Part shown: positions 51,996 to 63,859 of the stretch, piece after piece
How the letters are laid out: each line of letters opens with the position of its first letter
Numbering within the stretch: position 1 is the first letter of the stretch
NCBI GenBank assembly: GCA_032716605.1
Contig: CM064517.1
Location: 19,946,742 to 20,010,741, forward strand
DNA: 64,000 bases
Source: Paralithodes platypus
Taxonomy: Eukaryota > Arthropoda > Malacostraca > Decapoda > Lithodidae
Direction: 5' to 3'
The notes under the pieces: generated by a model
Seen by the model: only the letters and a program-made list of their open reading frames with translations
The model's database searches: none
Told to the model about the DNA's origin: nothing
Program-made: the position numbers and the translations under genes

Positions 51996-54900
51996 TCATG
52001 ATAGAGAGCCTCCCAGACCACTCTACCACACCTACCCTTCATGATAGAGAGCCTCCCAGACCACTCTACCACACCTACCCTTCATGATAGAGAGCCTCCC
52101 AGACCACTCTACCACACCTACCCTTCAAGATAGAGAGCCTCCCAGACCACTCTACCACACCTACCCTTCATGATAGAGAGCCTCCCAGACCACTCTACCA
52201 CACCTACCCTTCATGATAGAGAGCCTCCCAGACCACTCTACCACACCTACCCTTCATGATAGAGAGCCTCCCAGACTACTCTACCACACCTACCCTTCAT
52301 GATAGAGAGCCTCCCAGACCACTCTACCACACCTACCCTTCAAGATAGAGAGCCTCCCAGACCACTCTACCACACCTACCCTTCATGATAGAGAGCCTTC
52401 CAGACCACTCTACCACACCTACCCTTCAAGATAGAGAGCCTCCCAGACCACTCTACCACACCTACCCTTCATGATAGACAGAGCCTCCCAGACCACTCTA
52501 CCACACCTACCCTTCATGATAGACAGAGCCTCCCAGACCACTCTACCACACCTACCCTTCAAGATAGACAGAGCCTCCCAGACCACTCTACCACACCTAC
52601 CCTTCATGATAGACAGAGCCTCCCAGACCACTCTACCACACCTACCCTTCATGATAGACAGAGCCTCCCAGACCACTCTACCACACCTACCCTTCATGAT
52701 AGACAGAGCCTCCCAGACCACTCTACCACACCTACCCTTCATGATAGACAGAGCCTCCCAGACCACTCTACCACACCTACCCTTCATGATAGACAGAGCC
52801 TCCCAGACCACTCTACCACACCTACCCTTCATGATAGACAGAACCTCCCAGACCACTCTACCACACCTACCCTTCATGATAGACATAGCCTCCCAGACCA
52901 CTCTAGCACACCTACCCTTCATGATAGACAGAGCCTCCCAGACCACTCTACCACACCTACCCTTCATGATAGACAGAGCCTCCTAGACCACTCTACCACA
53001 CCTACCCTTCATGATAGACAGAGCCTCCCAGACCACTCTACCACACCTACCCTTCATGATAGACAGAGCCTCCCAGACCACTCTACCACACCTACCCTTC
53101 ATGATAGACAGAGCCTCCAAGACCACTCTACCACACCTACCCTTCATGATAGACAGAGCCTCCCAGACCACTCTACCACACCTACCCTTCATGATAGACA
53201 GAGCCTCCCAGACCACTCTACCACACCTACCCTTCATGATAGACAGATCCTCCCAGACCACTCTACCACACCTACCCTTCATGATAGACAGAGCCTCACA
53301 GACCACTATACCACACCTACCCTTCATGATAGACAGAGCCTCCCAGACCACTCTACCACACCTACCCTTCATGATAGACAGAGCCTCCCAGACCACTCTA
53401 CCACACCTACTCTTCATGATAGACAGAGCCTCCCAGACCACTCTACCACACCTACCCTTCATGATAGACAGAGCCTCCCAGACCACTCTACCACACCTCC
53501 CTCATGATTAACAGAGCCTCCCAGACCACTCTACCACACCTACCCTTCATGATAGAAAGAGCCTCCCAGGCCACTCTACCACACCTACCCTTCATGATAG
53601 ACAGAGCCTCCCAGACCACTCTAGCACACCTACCCTTCATGATAGACAGAGCCTCCCAGACCACTCTACCACACCTACCCTTCATGATAGACAGAGCCTC
53701 CCAGACCACTCTACCACACCTACCCTTCATGATAGACAGAGCCTCCCAGACCACTCTACCACACCTACCCTTCATGATAGAAAGAGCCTCCCAGACCACT
53801 CTACCACACCTACCCTTCATGATAGAAAGAGCCTCCCAGACCACTCTACCACACCTACCCTTCATGATAGACAGAGCCTCCCAGACCACTCTACCACACC
53901 TACCCTTCATGATAGACATAGCCTCCCAGACCACTCTACCACACCTACCCTTCATGATAGACAGAGCCTCCAAGACCACTCTACCACACCTACCCTTCAT
54001 GATAGACAGAGCCTCCCAGACCACTCTACCACACCTACCCCTCATGATAGAGAGCCTCCCAGACCACCCTACCACACCTACACTTCATGATAGAGAGCCT
54101 CCCAGACCACTCTACCACACCTACCCTTCATGATAGACAGAGCCTCCCAGACCACTCTACCACACCTACCCTTCATGATAGAGAGCCTCCCAGACCACTC
54201 TACCACACCTACCCTTCATGATAGAGAGCCTCCCAGACCACTCTACCACACCTACCCTTCATGATAGAGAGCCTCCCAGACCACTCTACCACACCTACCC
54301 TTCATGACAGAGAGCCTCCCAGACCACTCTACCACACCTACCCTTCATGATAGAGAGCCTCCCAGACCACTCTACCACACCTACCCTTCATGATAGAGAG
54401 CCTCCCAGACCACTCTACCACACCTACCCTTCATGATAGAGAGCCTCCCAGACCACTCTACCACACCTACCCTTCATGATAGAGAGCCTCCCAGAACACT
54501 CTACCACACCTACCCTTCATGATAGACAGAGCCTCCCAGACCACTCTACCACACCTACCCTTCATGATAGACAGAACCTCCCAGACCACTCTACCACACC
54601 TACCCTTCATGATAGAGAGCCTCCCAGACCACTCTACCACACCTACCCTTCATGATAGACAGAGCCTCCCAGACCACTCTACCACACCTACCCTTCATGA
54701 TACACAGAGCCTCCCAGACCACTCTACCACACCTACCCTTCATGATAGAGAGCCTCCCAGACCACTCTACCACACCTACCCTTATGATATAGAGCCTCCC
54801 AGACCACTCTACCACACCTACCCTTCATGATAGAGAGCCTCCCAGACCACTCTACCACACCTACCCTTCATGATAGAGAGCCTCCCAGACCACTCTACCA

Positions 54901-57900
54901 CACCTACCCTTCATGATAGAGAGCCTCCCAGACCACTCTACCACACCTACCCTTCATGATATAGAGCCTCCCAGACCACTCTACCACACCTACCCTTCTT
55001 GATAGAGAGCCTCCCAGACCACTCTACCACCTACTTCATGATAGAGAGCCTCCCAGACCACTCTACCACACCTACCCTTCATGATAGAGAGCCTCCCAGA
55101 CCACTCTACCACACCTACCCTTCATGATAGAGAGCCTCCCAGACCACTCTACCATACCTACCCTTCATGATAGAGAGCCTCCCAGACCACTCTACCACAC
55201 CTACCCTTCATGATAGAGAGCCTCCCAGACCACTCTACCACACCTACCCTTCATGATAGAGAGCCTCTCAGACCACTCTACCACATCTACCCTTCATGAT
55301 AGAAAGCCTCCCAGACCACTCTACCACACCTACCCTTCATGATAGAGAGCCTCCCAGACAACTCTACCACACCTACCCTTCATGATAGAGAGCCTCCCAG
55401 ACCACTCTACCATACCTACCCTTCATGATAGAGAGCCTCCCAGACCACTCTACCACACCTACCCTTCATGATAGGGAGCCTCCCAGACCACTCGACCACA
55501 CCTACGCTTCATGATAGAGAGCCTCCCAGACCACTCTACCACACCTACCCTTCATGATAGAGAGCCTCCCAGACCACTCTACCACACCTACCCTTCATGA
55601 TAGAAAGAGCCTCCCAGACCACTCTACCCTTCATGATAGAGAGCCTCCCAGACCACTCTACCACACCTACCCTTCATGATAGAGAGCCTCCCAGACCACT
55701 CTACCACACCTACCCTTCATGATAAACAGAGCCTCCCAGACCACTCTACCACACCTACCCTTCATGATAGAGAGCCTCCCAGACCACTCTACCACACCTA
55801 CCCTTCATGATAGAAAGAGCCTCCCAGACCACTCTACCACACCTACCCTTCATGATAGAGAGCCTCCCAGACCACTCTACCACACCTACCCTTCATGATA
55901 GAGAGCCTCCCAGACCACTCTACCACACCTAGCCTTCATGATAGAGAGCCTCCCAGACAATTCTACCACACCTACCCTTCATGATATAGAGCCTCCCAGA
56001 CCACTCTACCACACCTACCCTTCATGATAGAGAGCCTCCCAGACCACTCTACCCCTCATGATAGAGAGCCTCCCAGACCACTCTACCACACCTACCCTTC
56101 ATGATAGAGAGCCTCCCAGACCACTCTACCGCACCTACCCTTCATGATACAAAGCCTCCAGACCACTCTACCACACCTACCCTTCATGATAGAGAGCCTC
56201 CCAGACCACTCTACCACACCTACCCTTCATGATACAAAGCCTCCAGACCACTCTACCACACCTACCCTTCATGATAGAGAGCCTCCCAGACCACTCTACC
56301 ACACCTACCCTTCATGATACAAAGCCTCCAGACCACTCTACCACACCTACCCTTCATGATAGAGAGCCTCCCAGACCACTCTACCACACTACCCTTCATG
56401 ATAGAGAGCCTCCCAGACCACTCTACCACACCTACCCTTCATGATAGAGAGCCTCCCAGACCACTCTACCACACCTACCCTTCATGATAGAGAGCCTCCC
56501 AGACCACTCTACCACACCTACCCTTCATGATAGAGAGCCTCCCAGACCACTCTACCACACCTACCCTTCATGATACAAAGCCTCCAGACCACTCTACCAC
56601 ACCTACCCTTCATGATAGAGAGCCTCCCAGACCACTCTACCACACCTACCCTTCATGATACAAAGCCTCCAGACCACTCTACCACACCTACCCTTCATGA
56701 TAGAGAGCCTCCCAGACCACTCTACCACACCTTCCCTTCATGATAGAGAGCCTCCCAGACCACTCTACCACACCTACCCTTCATGATAGAGAGCCTCCCA
56801 GACCACTCTACCACACCTACCCTTCATGATAGAGAGCCTCCCAGACCACTCTACCACACCTACCCTTCATGATAGAGAGCCTCGCAGACCACACTTACCC
56901 TTCATGATAGAGAGCCTCCCAGACCACTCTACCACACCTACCCTTCATGATAGAGAGCCTCCCAGACCACTCTACCACACCTACCCTTCATGATAGAGAG
57001 CCTCCCAGACCACTCTACCACACCTACCCTTCATGATACAAAGCCTCCAGACCACTCTACCACACCTACCCTTCATGATAGAGAGCCTCCCAGACCACTC
57101 TACCACACCTACCCTTCATGATACAAAGCCTCCAGACCACTCTACCACACCTACCCTTCATGATAGAGAGCCTCCCAGACCACTCTACCACACTACCCTT
57201 CATGATAGAGAGCCTCCCAGACCACTCTACCACACCTACCCTTCATGATAGAGAGCCTCCCAGACCACTCTACCACACCTACCCTTCATGATAGAGAGCC
57301 TCCCAGACCACTCTACCACACCTACCCTTCATGATAGAGAGCCTCCCAGACCACTCTACCACACCTACCCTTCATGATACAAAGCCTCCAGACCACTCTA
57401 CCACACCTACCCTTCATGATAGAGAGCCTCCCAGACCACTCTACCACACCTACCCTTCATGATACAAAGCCTCCAGACCACTCTACCACACCTACCCTTC
57501 ATGGTAGAGAGCCTCCCAGACCACTCTACCACACCTTCCCTTCATGATAGAGAGCCTCCCAGACCACTCTACCACACCTACCCTTCATGATAGAGAGCCT
57601 CCCAGACCACTCTACCACACCTACCCTTCATGATAGAGAGCCTCCCAGACCACTCTACCACACCTACCCTTCATGATAGAGAGCCTCCCAGACCACACTT
57701 ACCCTTCATGATAGAGAGCCTCCCAGACCACTCTACCACACCTACCCTTCATGATAGAGAGCCTCCCAGACCACTCTACCATACCTACCCTTCATGATAG
57801 AGAGCCTCCCAGACCACTCTACCACACCTACCCTTCATGATAGAGAGCCTCCCAGACCACTCTACCACACCTACCCTTCATGATAGAGAGCCTCCCAGAC

Positions 57901-59525
57901 CACTCTACCACACCTACCCTTCATGATAGAGAGCCTCCCAGACCACTCTACCACACCTACCCTTCATGATAGAGAGCCTCCCAGACCACTCTACCACACC
58001 TACCCTTCATGATAGAGAGCCTCCCAGACCACTCTACCACACCTACCCTTCATGATAGAGAGCCTCCCAGACCACTCTACCACACCTACCCTTCATGATA
58101 GAGAGCCTCCCAGACCACTCTACCCTTCATGATAGAGAGCCTCCCAGACCACTCTACCACACCTACCCTTCATGATAGAGAGCCTCCCAGACCACTCTAC
58201 CACACCTACCCTTCATGATAGAGAGCCTCCCAGACCACTCTACCACACCTACCCTTCATGATAGAGAGCCTCCCAGACCACTCTACCACACCTACCCTTC
58301 ATGATAGAGCCTCCCAGACCACTCTACCACACCTACCCTTCATGATAGAGAGCCTCCCAGACCACTCTACCACACCTACCCTTCATGGTAGAGAGCTTCC
58401 CAGACCACTCTACCACACCTACCCTTCATGATAGAGAGCCTCCCAGACCACTCTACAACACCTACCCTTCATGATAGAGAGCCTCCCAGACCACTCTACC
58501 ACACCTACCCTTCATGATAGAGAGCCTCCCAGACCACTCTACCACACCTACCCTTCATGATAGAGAGCCTCCCAGACCACTCTACCACACCTACCCTTCA
58601 TGATAGAGAGCCTCCCAGACCACTCTACCACACCTACCCTTCATGATAGAGAGCCTCCCAGACCACTCTACCACACCTACCCTTCATGATAGAGAGCCTC
58701 CCAGACCACTCTACCACACCTACCCTTCATGATAGAGAGCCTCCCAGACCACTCTACCACACCTACCCTTCATGATAGAGAGCCTCCCAGACCACTCTAC
58801 CACACCTACCCTTCATGATAGACAGAGCCTCCCAGACCACTCTACCACACCTACCCTTCATGATAGAGAGCCACCCAGACCACTCTACCACACCTACCCT
58901 TCATGATAGACAGAGCCTCCCAGACCACTCTACCACACCTACCCTTCATGATAGAGAGCCTCCCAGACCACTCTACCACACCTACCCTTCATGATAGACA
59001 GAGCCTCCCAGACCACTCTACCACACCTACCCTTCATGATAGAGAGCCTCCCAGACCACTCTACCACACCTACCCTTCATGATAGACAGAGCCTCCCAGA
59101 CCACTCTACCACACCTACCCTTCATGATAGAGAGCCTCCCAGACCACTCTACCACACCTACCCTTCATGATAGACAGAGCCTCCCAGACCACTCTACCCA
59201 CCTACCCTTCATGATAGACAGAGCCTCCCAGACCACTCTACCACACCTACCCTTCATGATAGAGAGCCTCCCAGACCACTCTACCACACCTACCCTTCAT
59301 GATAGACAGAGCCTCCCAGACCACTCTACCACACCTACCCTTCATGATAGAGAGCCTCCCAGACCACTCTACCACACCTACCCTTCATGATAGACAGAGC
59401 CTCCCAGACCACTCTACCACACCTACCCTTCATGATAGACAGAGCCTCCCAGACCACTCTACCACACCTACCCTTCATGATAGAGAGCCTCCCAGACCAC
59501 TCTACCCTTCATGATAGAGAGCCTG
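51938..59525. repeat. 7.5-kb satellite of 43/45-bp units
   Basis: About 170 units of CCTCCCAGACCACTCTACCA + CACCTACCCTTCATGATAGA + GAG (43 bp), or with AGACAGAG (45 bp). Organisation: 43-bp units to about 52470; 45-bp units to about 54040; mostly 43-bp with 42-bp (GATACAAAGCCTCCAG) variants to about 58810; then largely alternating 45/43 (88-bp dimers) to 59515. An internal duplication of about 804 bp is visible at 56.2-57.0 versus 57.0-57.8 kb. 45-bp blocks stay open on both strands, which is not evidence of coding. The left edge is continuous with tRNA-like sequence; the right edge joins a family A fragment. Confidence 0.97.
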
Positions 59526-59680
59526 TGTTTCTTGGCTCCCCTTCTTCTCCGTGTTTAGCCCCATTAGGTTTGAGCTTTCAAGACGTACATCCCATTAGTT
59601 TGGCGATTTTAACACCTTTCGCCCCATTTCGTTGGCAATTTTAAGACCTTTCAAGATAAATGTGTACAAATATCTGTGTA
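59526..59680 (+). mobile_element. Family A fragment
   Basis: CCTTCTTCTCCGTGTTTAGC, GTTTGGCGATTTTAACACC, CGCCCCATTTCGTTGGCAAT, then a jump from GACCTTTC to AAGATAAATGTG (core deleted). The left end is lost to the satellite. Confidence 0.75.
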
Positions 59681-59704
59681 AAAAAAAAAAAAAAAAAAAA
59701 AAAA
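59681..59704 (+). repeat. Poly-A run
   Basis: 24 consecutive A; could be an A tail or a slippage tract in the A element. Confidence 0.9.
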
Positions 59705-59721
59705 TCATGGTGTATATTGGG

Positions 59722-60103
59722 TTAAGGAGGGTCACCGTTTTTTCTTTTCTTTCTCTCCTTTTCTCTCTTTCCCTGGCTTGTATCCATTCGGCCCCATTCA
59801 GCCAACTGTTTTAAGACGTTTATCCCCATCCAGGTGTCGATTTCTTCCTGGCGACCGATAGCGAGCCAACATTGTATTGAGATATCCGGCTTTGCCGGAG
59901 AATTTTTTTATCGAAAAAATGTACAAATTTAGCTTGCTGTCAAAACAAAAACATATATATGCTGGCTCGATACCGCTCGCCAGGAAAATATTGACACTTG
60001 GATGGGGGTAAATGTCTTAAAACAGTAGGCTGAATGGGGCTGAATGGATACAAGCTAAGAGAGAGGGAGAGAAAGAGAATAAAAGCGAGGTGGGCTCACT
60101 TAA
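59722..60103 (-). mobile_element. Family B TTAA foldback element
   Basis: TTAAGGAGGGTCACCG to GCGAGGTGGGCTCACTTAA, two different end types. Cores GGCGACCGATAGCGAGCC (about 59850) and GGCTCGATACCGCTCGCC (about 59964). Hairpin CCGGCTTTGCCGG near 59887. Confidence 0.9.
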
Positions 60104-60340
60104 GGTTAACAGTGTTCACTTATCTCGTTCATCATACTAGGACGCGGTCTTTAATTTGTATTATTTTAGCTATTATTTACTGATTTTAATATACTTAGAG
60201 GGAGTCAGAAGGAGTCACAGAACTAATTGTGACATATTATACCCCTTTGACCACTAGAGGAACTTCCTAAGCCGAATATAACGGTCTGAAAATGACCAGA
60301 ATGATATCTTCGGTGTTATGATACTGGAAGAGTAAGCCGG
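60104..60340. mobile_element. Probable decayed family C element
   Basis: TATTTTAGCTATTATTTACT, ATACTTAGAGGGAGTCAGAA, TTCCTAAGCCGAATATAACG + GTCTGAAAATGACCAGA keep the C order but are strongly diverged. Confidence 0.45.
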
Positions 60341-60679
60341 TATCACACGAGAGCTTTTATAATCAAAATTCAATGGTCAACATTTTTCTGGCAGTATTTC
60401 TGGAATATTTTTTACTAGTATCGAACACTAGACTGGTGGTAGATTAATTTAGGTAACCAAAATATATTAAATGTTGACCTCATAAGCTGCCAGACCAGTG
60501 TTGAAGAGTAAATAATCCAACCATCAATCTACTCATACTTACACATCTCTACCAGTCTACCCACTCTACCTACACTTTACAACACGTGTGCTCAAATGTA
60601 ACACAAATGGTAGCATAATAGGGGTTTTTATATGCTTGCCTGTTATAATCTGAATAGCAACAACGATTAACACTTATAG
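60341..60679. other. Possible family G left end, otherwise unrecognised
   Basis: GCCGGTATCACACGAGAGCT and TTTTTCTGGCAGTATTTCTG resemble the element at 50178. The rest has no recognised content. Confidence 0.4.
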
Positions 60680-61437
60680 TTAACCCGTTCAGTACCGGTG
60701 TCGTCCCCTAAACTTTATTCTGGCTACTGTTAAACGAATTTATTCCATTTAAAAAGGGCCTCCAGCAATCAATAGGCTTCCAACTATCTCACTTGATCTT
60801 TTTTTACTACCACTGATCCTTCTTAAACTGCATACAATCGTCTAAATATAGCTAAAATAAAACTCGTCTAAATATAGCTAAAATAAAACTCATCTAAATA
60901 TAGCTAAAATAAAACTCGTCTAAATATAGCTAAAATAAAACTCGTCTAAATATAGCTAAAATAAAACTCGTCTAAATATAGCTAAAATAAAACTCGTCTA
61001 AATATAGCTGAAATAAAGTCGTCTAAATATTGCTGAAATAAAATCGTCTAAATATTGCTGAAATAAAATCGTCTAAATATTGCTGAAATAAAATCGTCTA
61101 AATATTGCTGAAATAAAACTCGTCTAAATATAGCTAAAATAAAACTCGTCTAAATATAGCTAAAATAAAACTCGTCTAAATATAGCTAAAATAAAACTCG
61201 TCTAAATATAGCTAAAATAAAACTCGTCTAAATATAGCTAAAATAAAACTCGTCTAAATATAGCCAAAATAAAACTCGTCTAAATATAGCCAAAATAAAT
61301 CTCGTCTAAATATAGCTAAAATAAAACTCGTCTAAATATAGCTAAAATAAAACTCGTCTAAATATAGCTAAAATAAAACTCGTCTAAATATAGCTAAAAT
61401 AAAAATCATAAGACGACACGGGTACATAAGAGATTAA
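60680..61437. mobile_element. Family C element with tandem-expanded right arm
   Basis: Left end TTAACCCGTTCAGTACCGGT and left arm are normal (TTCCATTTAAAAAGGGCC). The right arm begins normally (GATCCTTCTTAAACTGCATA + CAATCGTCTAAATATAGC), then the CGTCTAAATATAGCTAAAAT segment is repeated about 22 times to about 61410. The proper end GACGACACGGGTACATAAGA + GATTAA follows. Shares its right TTAA with the next A element. Confidence 0.9.
60838..61410 (+). repeat. 25/26-bp tandem repeat inside a C element
   Basis: About 22 units CTCGTCTAAATATAGCTAAA + ATAAAA; a sub-block at 61010-61115 has the variant ATATTGCTGAAATAAAATCG (25 bp). The unit is a piece of the C right arm. Confidence 0.97.
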
Positions 61438-61801
61438 GGGGAGGCAGACCGTTTTTATGGACCCCCTTCTCCCTAACGTTTATCCCCAGTAGCTTTGAGA
61501 TTATAAGACGTTCGGCCCATTTGTTTGGTGATTTTAACACCTTTTGCTCCATTTCGTTGTCAATTTTAAGACTTTTCGTGACATGTAGGTGTCAATTATT
61601 CCCTGGCGAGCGCTAGCGAGCCTGCAATTTTAAAAGGAACCGGCCTTTGGCCGGGAAATTTTTCTACCGAAAAATGTACACATTTATCTTGAAAAAACTA
61701 GGGGGTGTTTTTCTAAGCTTGATGGAGGTCTAGGGAGGAAACTAAAAAACTATATAAATTAATGAATTAATAGCCCAGACAAACGGCCCGTCTCCCCTTA
61801 A
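61434..61801 (+). mobile_element. Family A TTAA element
   Basis: Complete plus-orientation copy: TTAAGGGGAGGCAG, CCCCCTTCTCCCTAACGTTT, AGACGTTCGGCCCATTTG, core GGCGAGCGCTAGCGAGCC, CCGGCCTTTGGCCGGGA hairpin, TTTTTCTACCGAAAAATGTA, GATGGAGGTCTAGGGAGGAA and TCTCCCC + TTAA. Confidence 0.92.
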
Positions 61802-61999
61802 GCGTTCAATCTGTACAGTCTACTTACATATTTGACCGTCACTTTCATTAAACTTCTTACTTACACAGACTACCTACATACCTATCTATCTACCTATCTA
61901 CCTACTTTGCAATTCACGGTCACATTACCAGGCCCTTTAAGACCCTCTGGTTTCACAAAGTCTTTATTAGCAAACTCTTCTGAGAAACATGTCCCTACG

Positions 62000-62161
<162 letters not shown>

Positions 62162-62281
62162 CTATAACCCCAGTACTGTATCAAATTACCCTTGTTATTA
62201 TGATAAGTTAAGGTCAGAGGTCAATGTCACAGGTCAAGGTCTGTATCATACTGCCGCATTCTTACACCAATATGTATGAAT

Positions 62282-62667
62282 TTAAGGGAGCCCACCTCGG
62301 TTATATACAGTATATCTCTCTCCATCTCTCTTTGGCTTGTATCCATTCGGCCCCATTCAGCCTACTGTTTTAAGACGTTTACCCCCATCCTAGTGTCAAT
62401 ATTTTCCTGGCGAGCGGTAGCGAGCCAGCATATATATAATTTTTGTTTACAGCAAGCTAAGTTTGTACATTTTTCGATAGAAAAATTTCTCCGGCGAAGC
62501 CGGATTTCTCCATACAATGCTGGCTCGCTATCTCGCCAGGAAGAAATCGACACCTGAATGGGGATAAACGTCTTCAAACAGTTGGCTGAATGGGGCCGAA
62601 TGGATACAAGCCAGAGAAAGAGAGAAAAGGAGAGAAAAAAAAAAAAACAGCAGGTGACCTCCCTTAA
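62282..62667 (+). mobile_element. Family B TTAA foldback element
   Basis: TTAAGGGAGCCCACCTCGG to CAGGTGACCTCCCTTAA. Cores GGCGAGCGGTAGCGAGCC (about 62408) and a shortened GGCTCGCTATCTCGCC (about 62522). Hairpin CCGGCGAAGCCGG near 62492. Confidence 0.9.
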
Positions 62668-62818
62668 GGAACACCCCGTTCTTAACATCAATCCTCCATT
62701 ACAAACCCAAATGCACTTGAATACATCAATGAAAGCATATGGTCCTCCCGGGATTCGAACCCGGGACACCACACCCAGAACAAAGGCATCTAAACCATTG
62801 CACCACCAACACAGTTAA
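62668..62818 (-). mobile_element. tRNA-like SINE, 5' part
   Basis: Minus strand from about 62815: GTGTTGGTGGTGCAATGGTT (A-box-like), then TGTCCCGGGTTCGAATCCCG with a perfect B box (GGTTCGAATCC) and a strong T-arm (CCCGG/CCGGG). The 5' acceptor strand does not pair with the 3' AGGACCA, and non-tRNA sequence follows to the B element, so this is a SINE or pseudo-tRNA rather than a functional gene. Confidence 0.65.
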
Positions 62819-62886
62819 AGGCCATGTACACGATGAATGCTGTGTTGTTGTTCATGCTTTTCTGGGAAACCTATTTGTAATCAGGT

Positions 62887-63222
62887 TTAAGGGGATGTTT
62901 TTAGTTTGTTCCCTAGACTTCCATCAAGCTTAAACTGTCACTCCCTAATCCCCATATCAAGATATATTTGTAAATTTTTCGGTAGAAAAATTTCCCGGCC
63001 AAAGGCCGGTACCTCTTAAATTACAGGCTCGCTATCGCTCGCCAGGAAAAAATTGACACCTAAATGGCACGAAAAGTCTTAAAATTGACAGAAGTGGGGC
63101 GAATGTTCTTAAAATCGCCAAACTAATGGGGCGAACGTCTTAAAATCTCAAAAGTAATGGGACTAAACATGAGGGAGAAAGGGGTTCAGAAAAAAATCTA
63201 TCAAGTTGAAATCCCCCCTTAG
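62887..63222 (-). mobile_element. Family A element
   Basis: TTAAGGGGATGTTTTTAG, TTCCATCAAGCTTAAACTG, TTTTTCGGTAGAAAAATTTC, GGCCAAAGGCCGG, core GGCTCGCTATCGCTCGCC, ACACCTAAATGGCACGAAAA, AACTAATGGGGCGAACGTCT, ATCCCCCCTTAG (last TTAA mutated). Confidence 0.9.
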
Positions 63223-63225
63223 CAG

Positions 63226-63301
63226 GTTGATGGAGGTCTAGGGAGGAAACAAAAAAATAATGAATAGAATAAGCAAATAAAAATGACCCGTTTCCCCTTA
63301 A
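63226..63301 (+). mobile_element. Family A tail fragment
   Basis: TGATGGAGGTCTAGGGAGGA + AAATGACCCGTTTCCCC + TTAA; placed tail-side after an inverted A copy. Confidence 0.7.
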
Positions 63302-63400
63302 CCCTTTCCATACAATTACGTCATATTAATATTATTTTAGCTAACAGTAGGCTATATTATTGAGAGTAGTAATAACCTATCATGGCCAAGTACCTCCGTG
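63298..63400. mobile_element. Family C left-end fragment
   Basis: TTAACCCTTTCCATACAATT + ACGTCATATTAATATTATTT + TAGCTAACAGTAGGC; stops there. Shares TTAA with the A tail. Confidence 0.5.
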
Positions 63401-63449
63401 TATATCATTTTCTCATGTTTTATTTCTTCGTGGATAACACCACATGATT

Positions 63450-63664
63450 TTAACCCATTCAGTACCGGGGGCATCCTTTTCATTGTGTTCTGGTAACTAT
63501 TAGACGATTTTATTCAGCTTAGGAAGGACCTCTAGCAATAATAAGGCTTCAAACTATCTCAATTTTTTGTTTAACTACTACAGATCCTTCCTAAGCTGCA
63601 TAATGTTTGCCAAAATATAGCTAGAATGCAATATAACACACGTCGCTGGTACTCAAAGGGTTAA
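63450..63664. mobile_element. Family C TTAA foldback element
   Basis: TTAACCCATTCAGTACCGGG to CGTCGCTGGTACTCAAAGGG + TTAA; inner arms TTCAGCTTAGGAAGGACCTC and GATCCTTCCTAAGCTGCATA are nearly perfect complements. 215 bp, clean example of the family. Confidence 0.92.
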
Positions 63665-63845
63665 TACGCTTAGGAAAATCTTCCCGTAGTCAATGAACGC
63701 TAAAACCTTGAACCCGAGGAACTGACCTTTGACCATTGACCTTAGTAATCATAATCACCCCGGAGTTTGCGTAATTTGTTCGGTCTAAGTTATAATTCTG
63801 GGAAGGCGGTTTGGTACACGGTGTGAGGAATCAAGGGGGACTTGG
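63665..63845. other. No recognisable feature
   Basis: Ordinary sequence with a short TGACC(T/A)TTGACC repeat at about 63723-63742. Confidence 0.5.
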
Positions 63846-63859
63846 GAACGGGTGTGAGC

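Noticed and set aside
51938..59525. CRISPR-like or coding interpretation of the 43/45-bp repeats
   Set aside because: No unique spacers; units are tandem; open frames exist on both strands only where the unit is 45 bp.
62735..62818. Functional tRNA gene on the minus strand
   Set aside because: Perfect B box and T arm, but the acceptor strands do not pair and the sequence continues as a repeat body.
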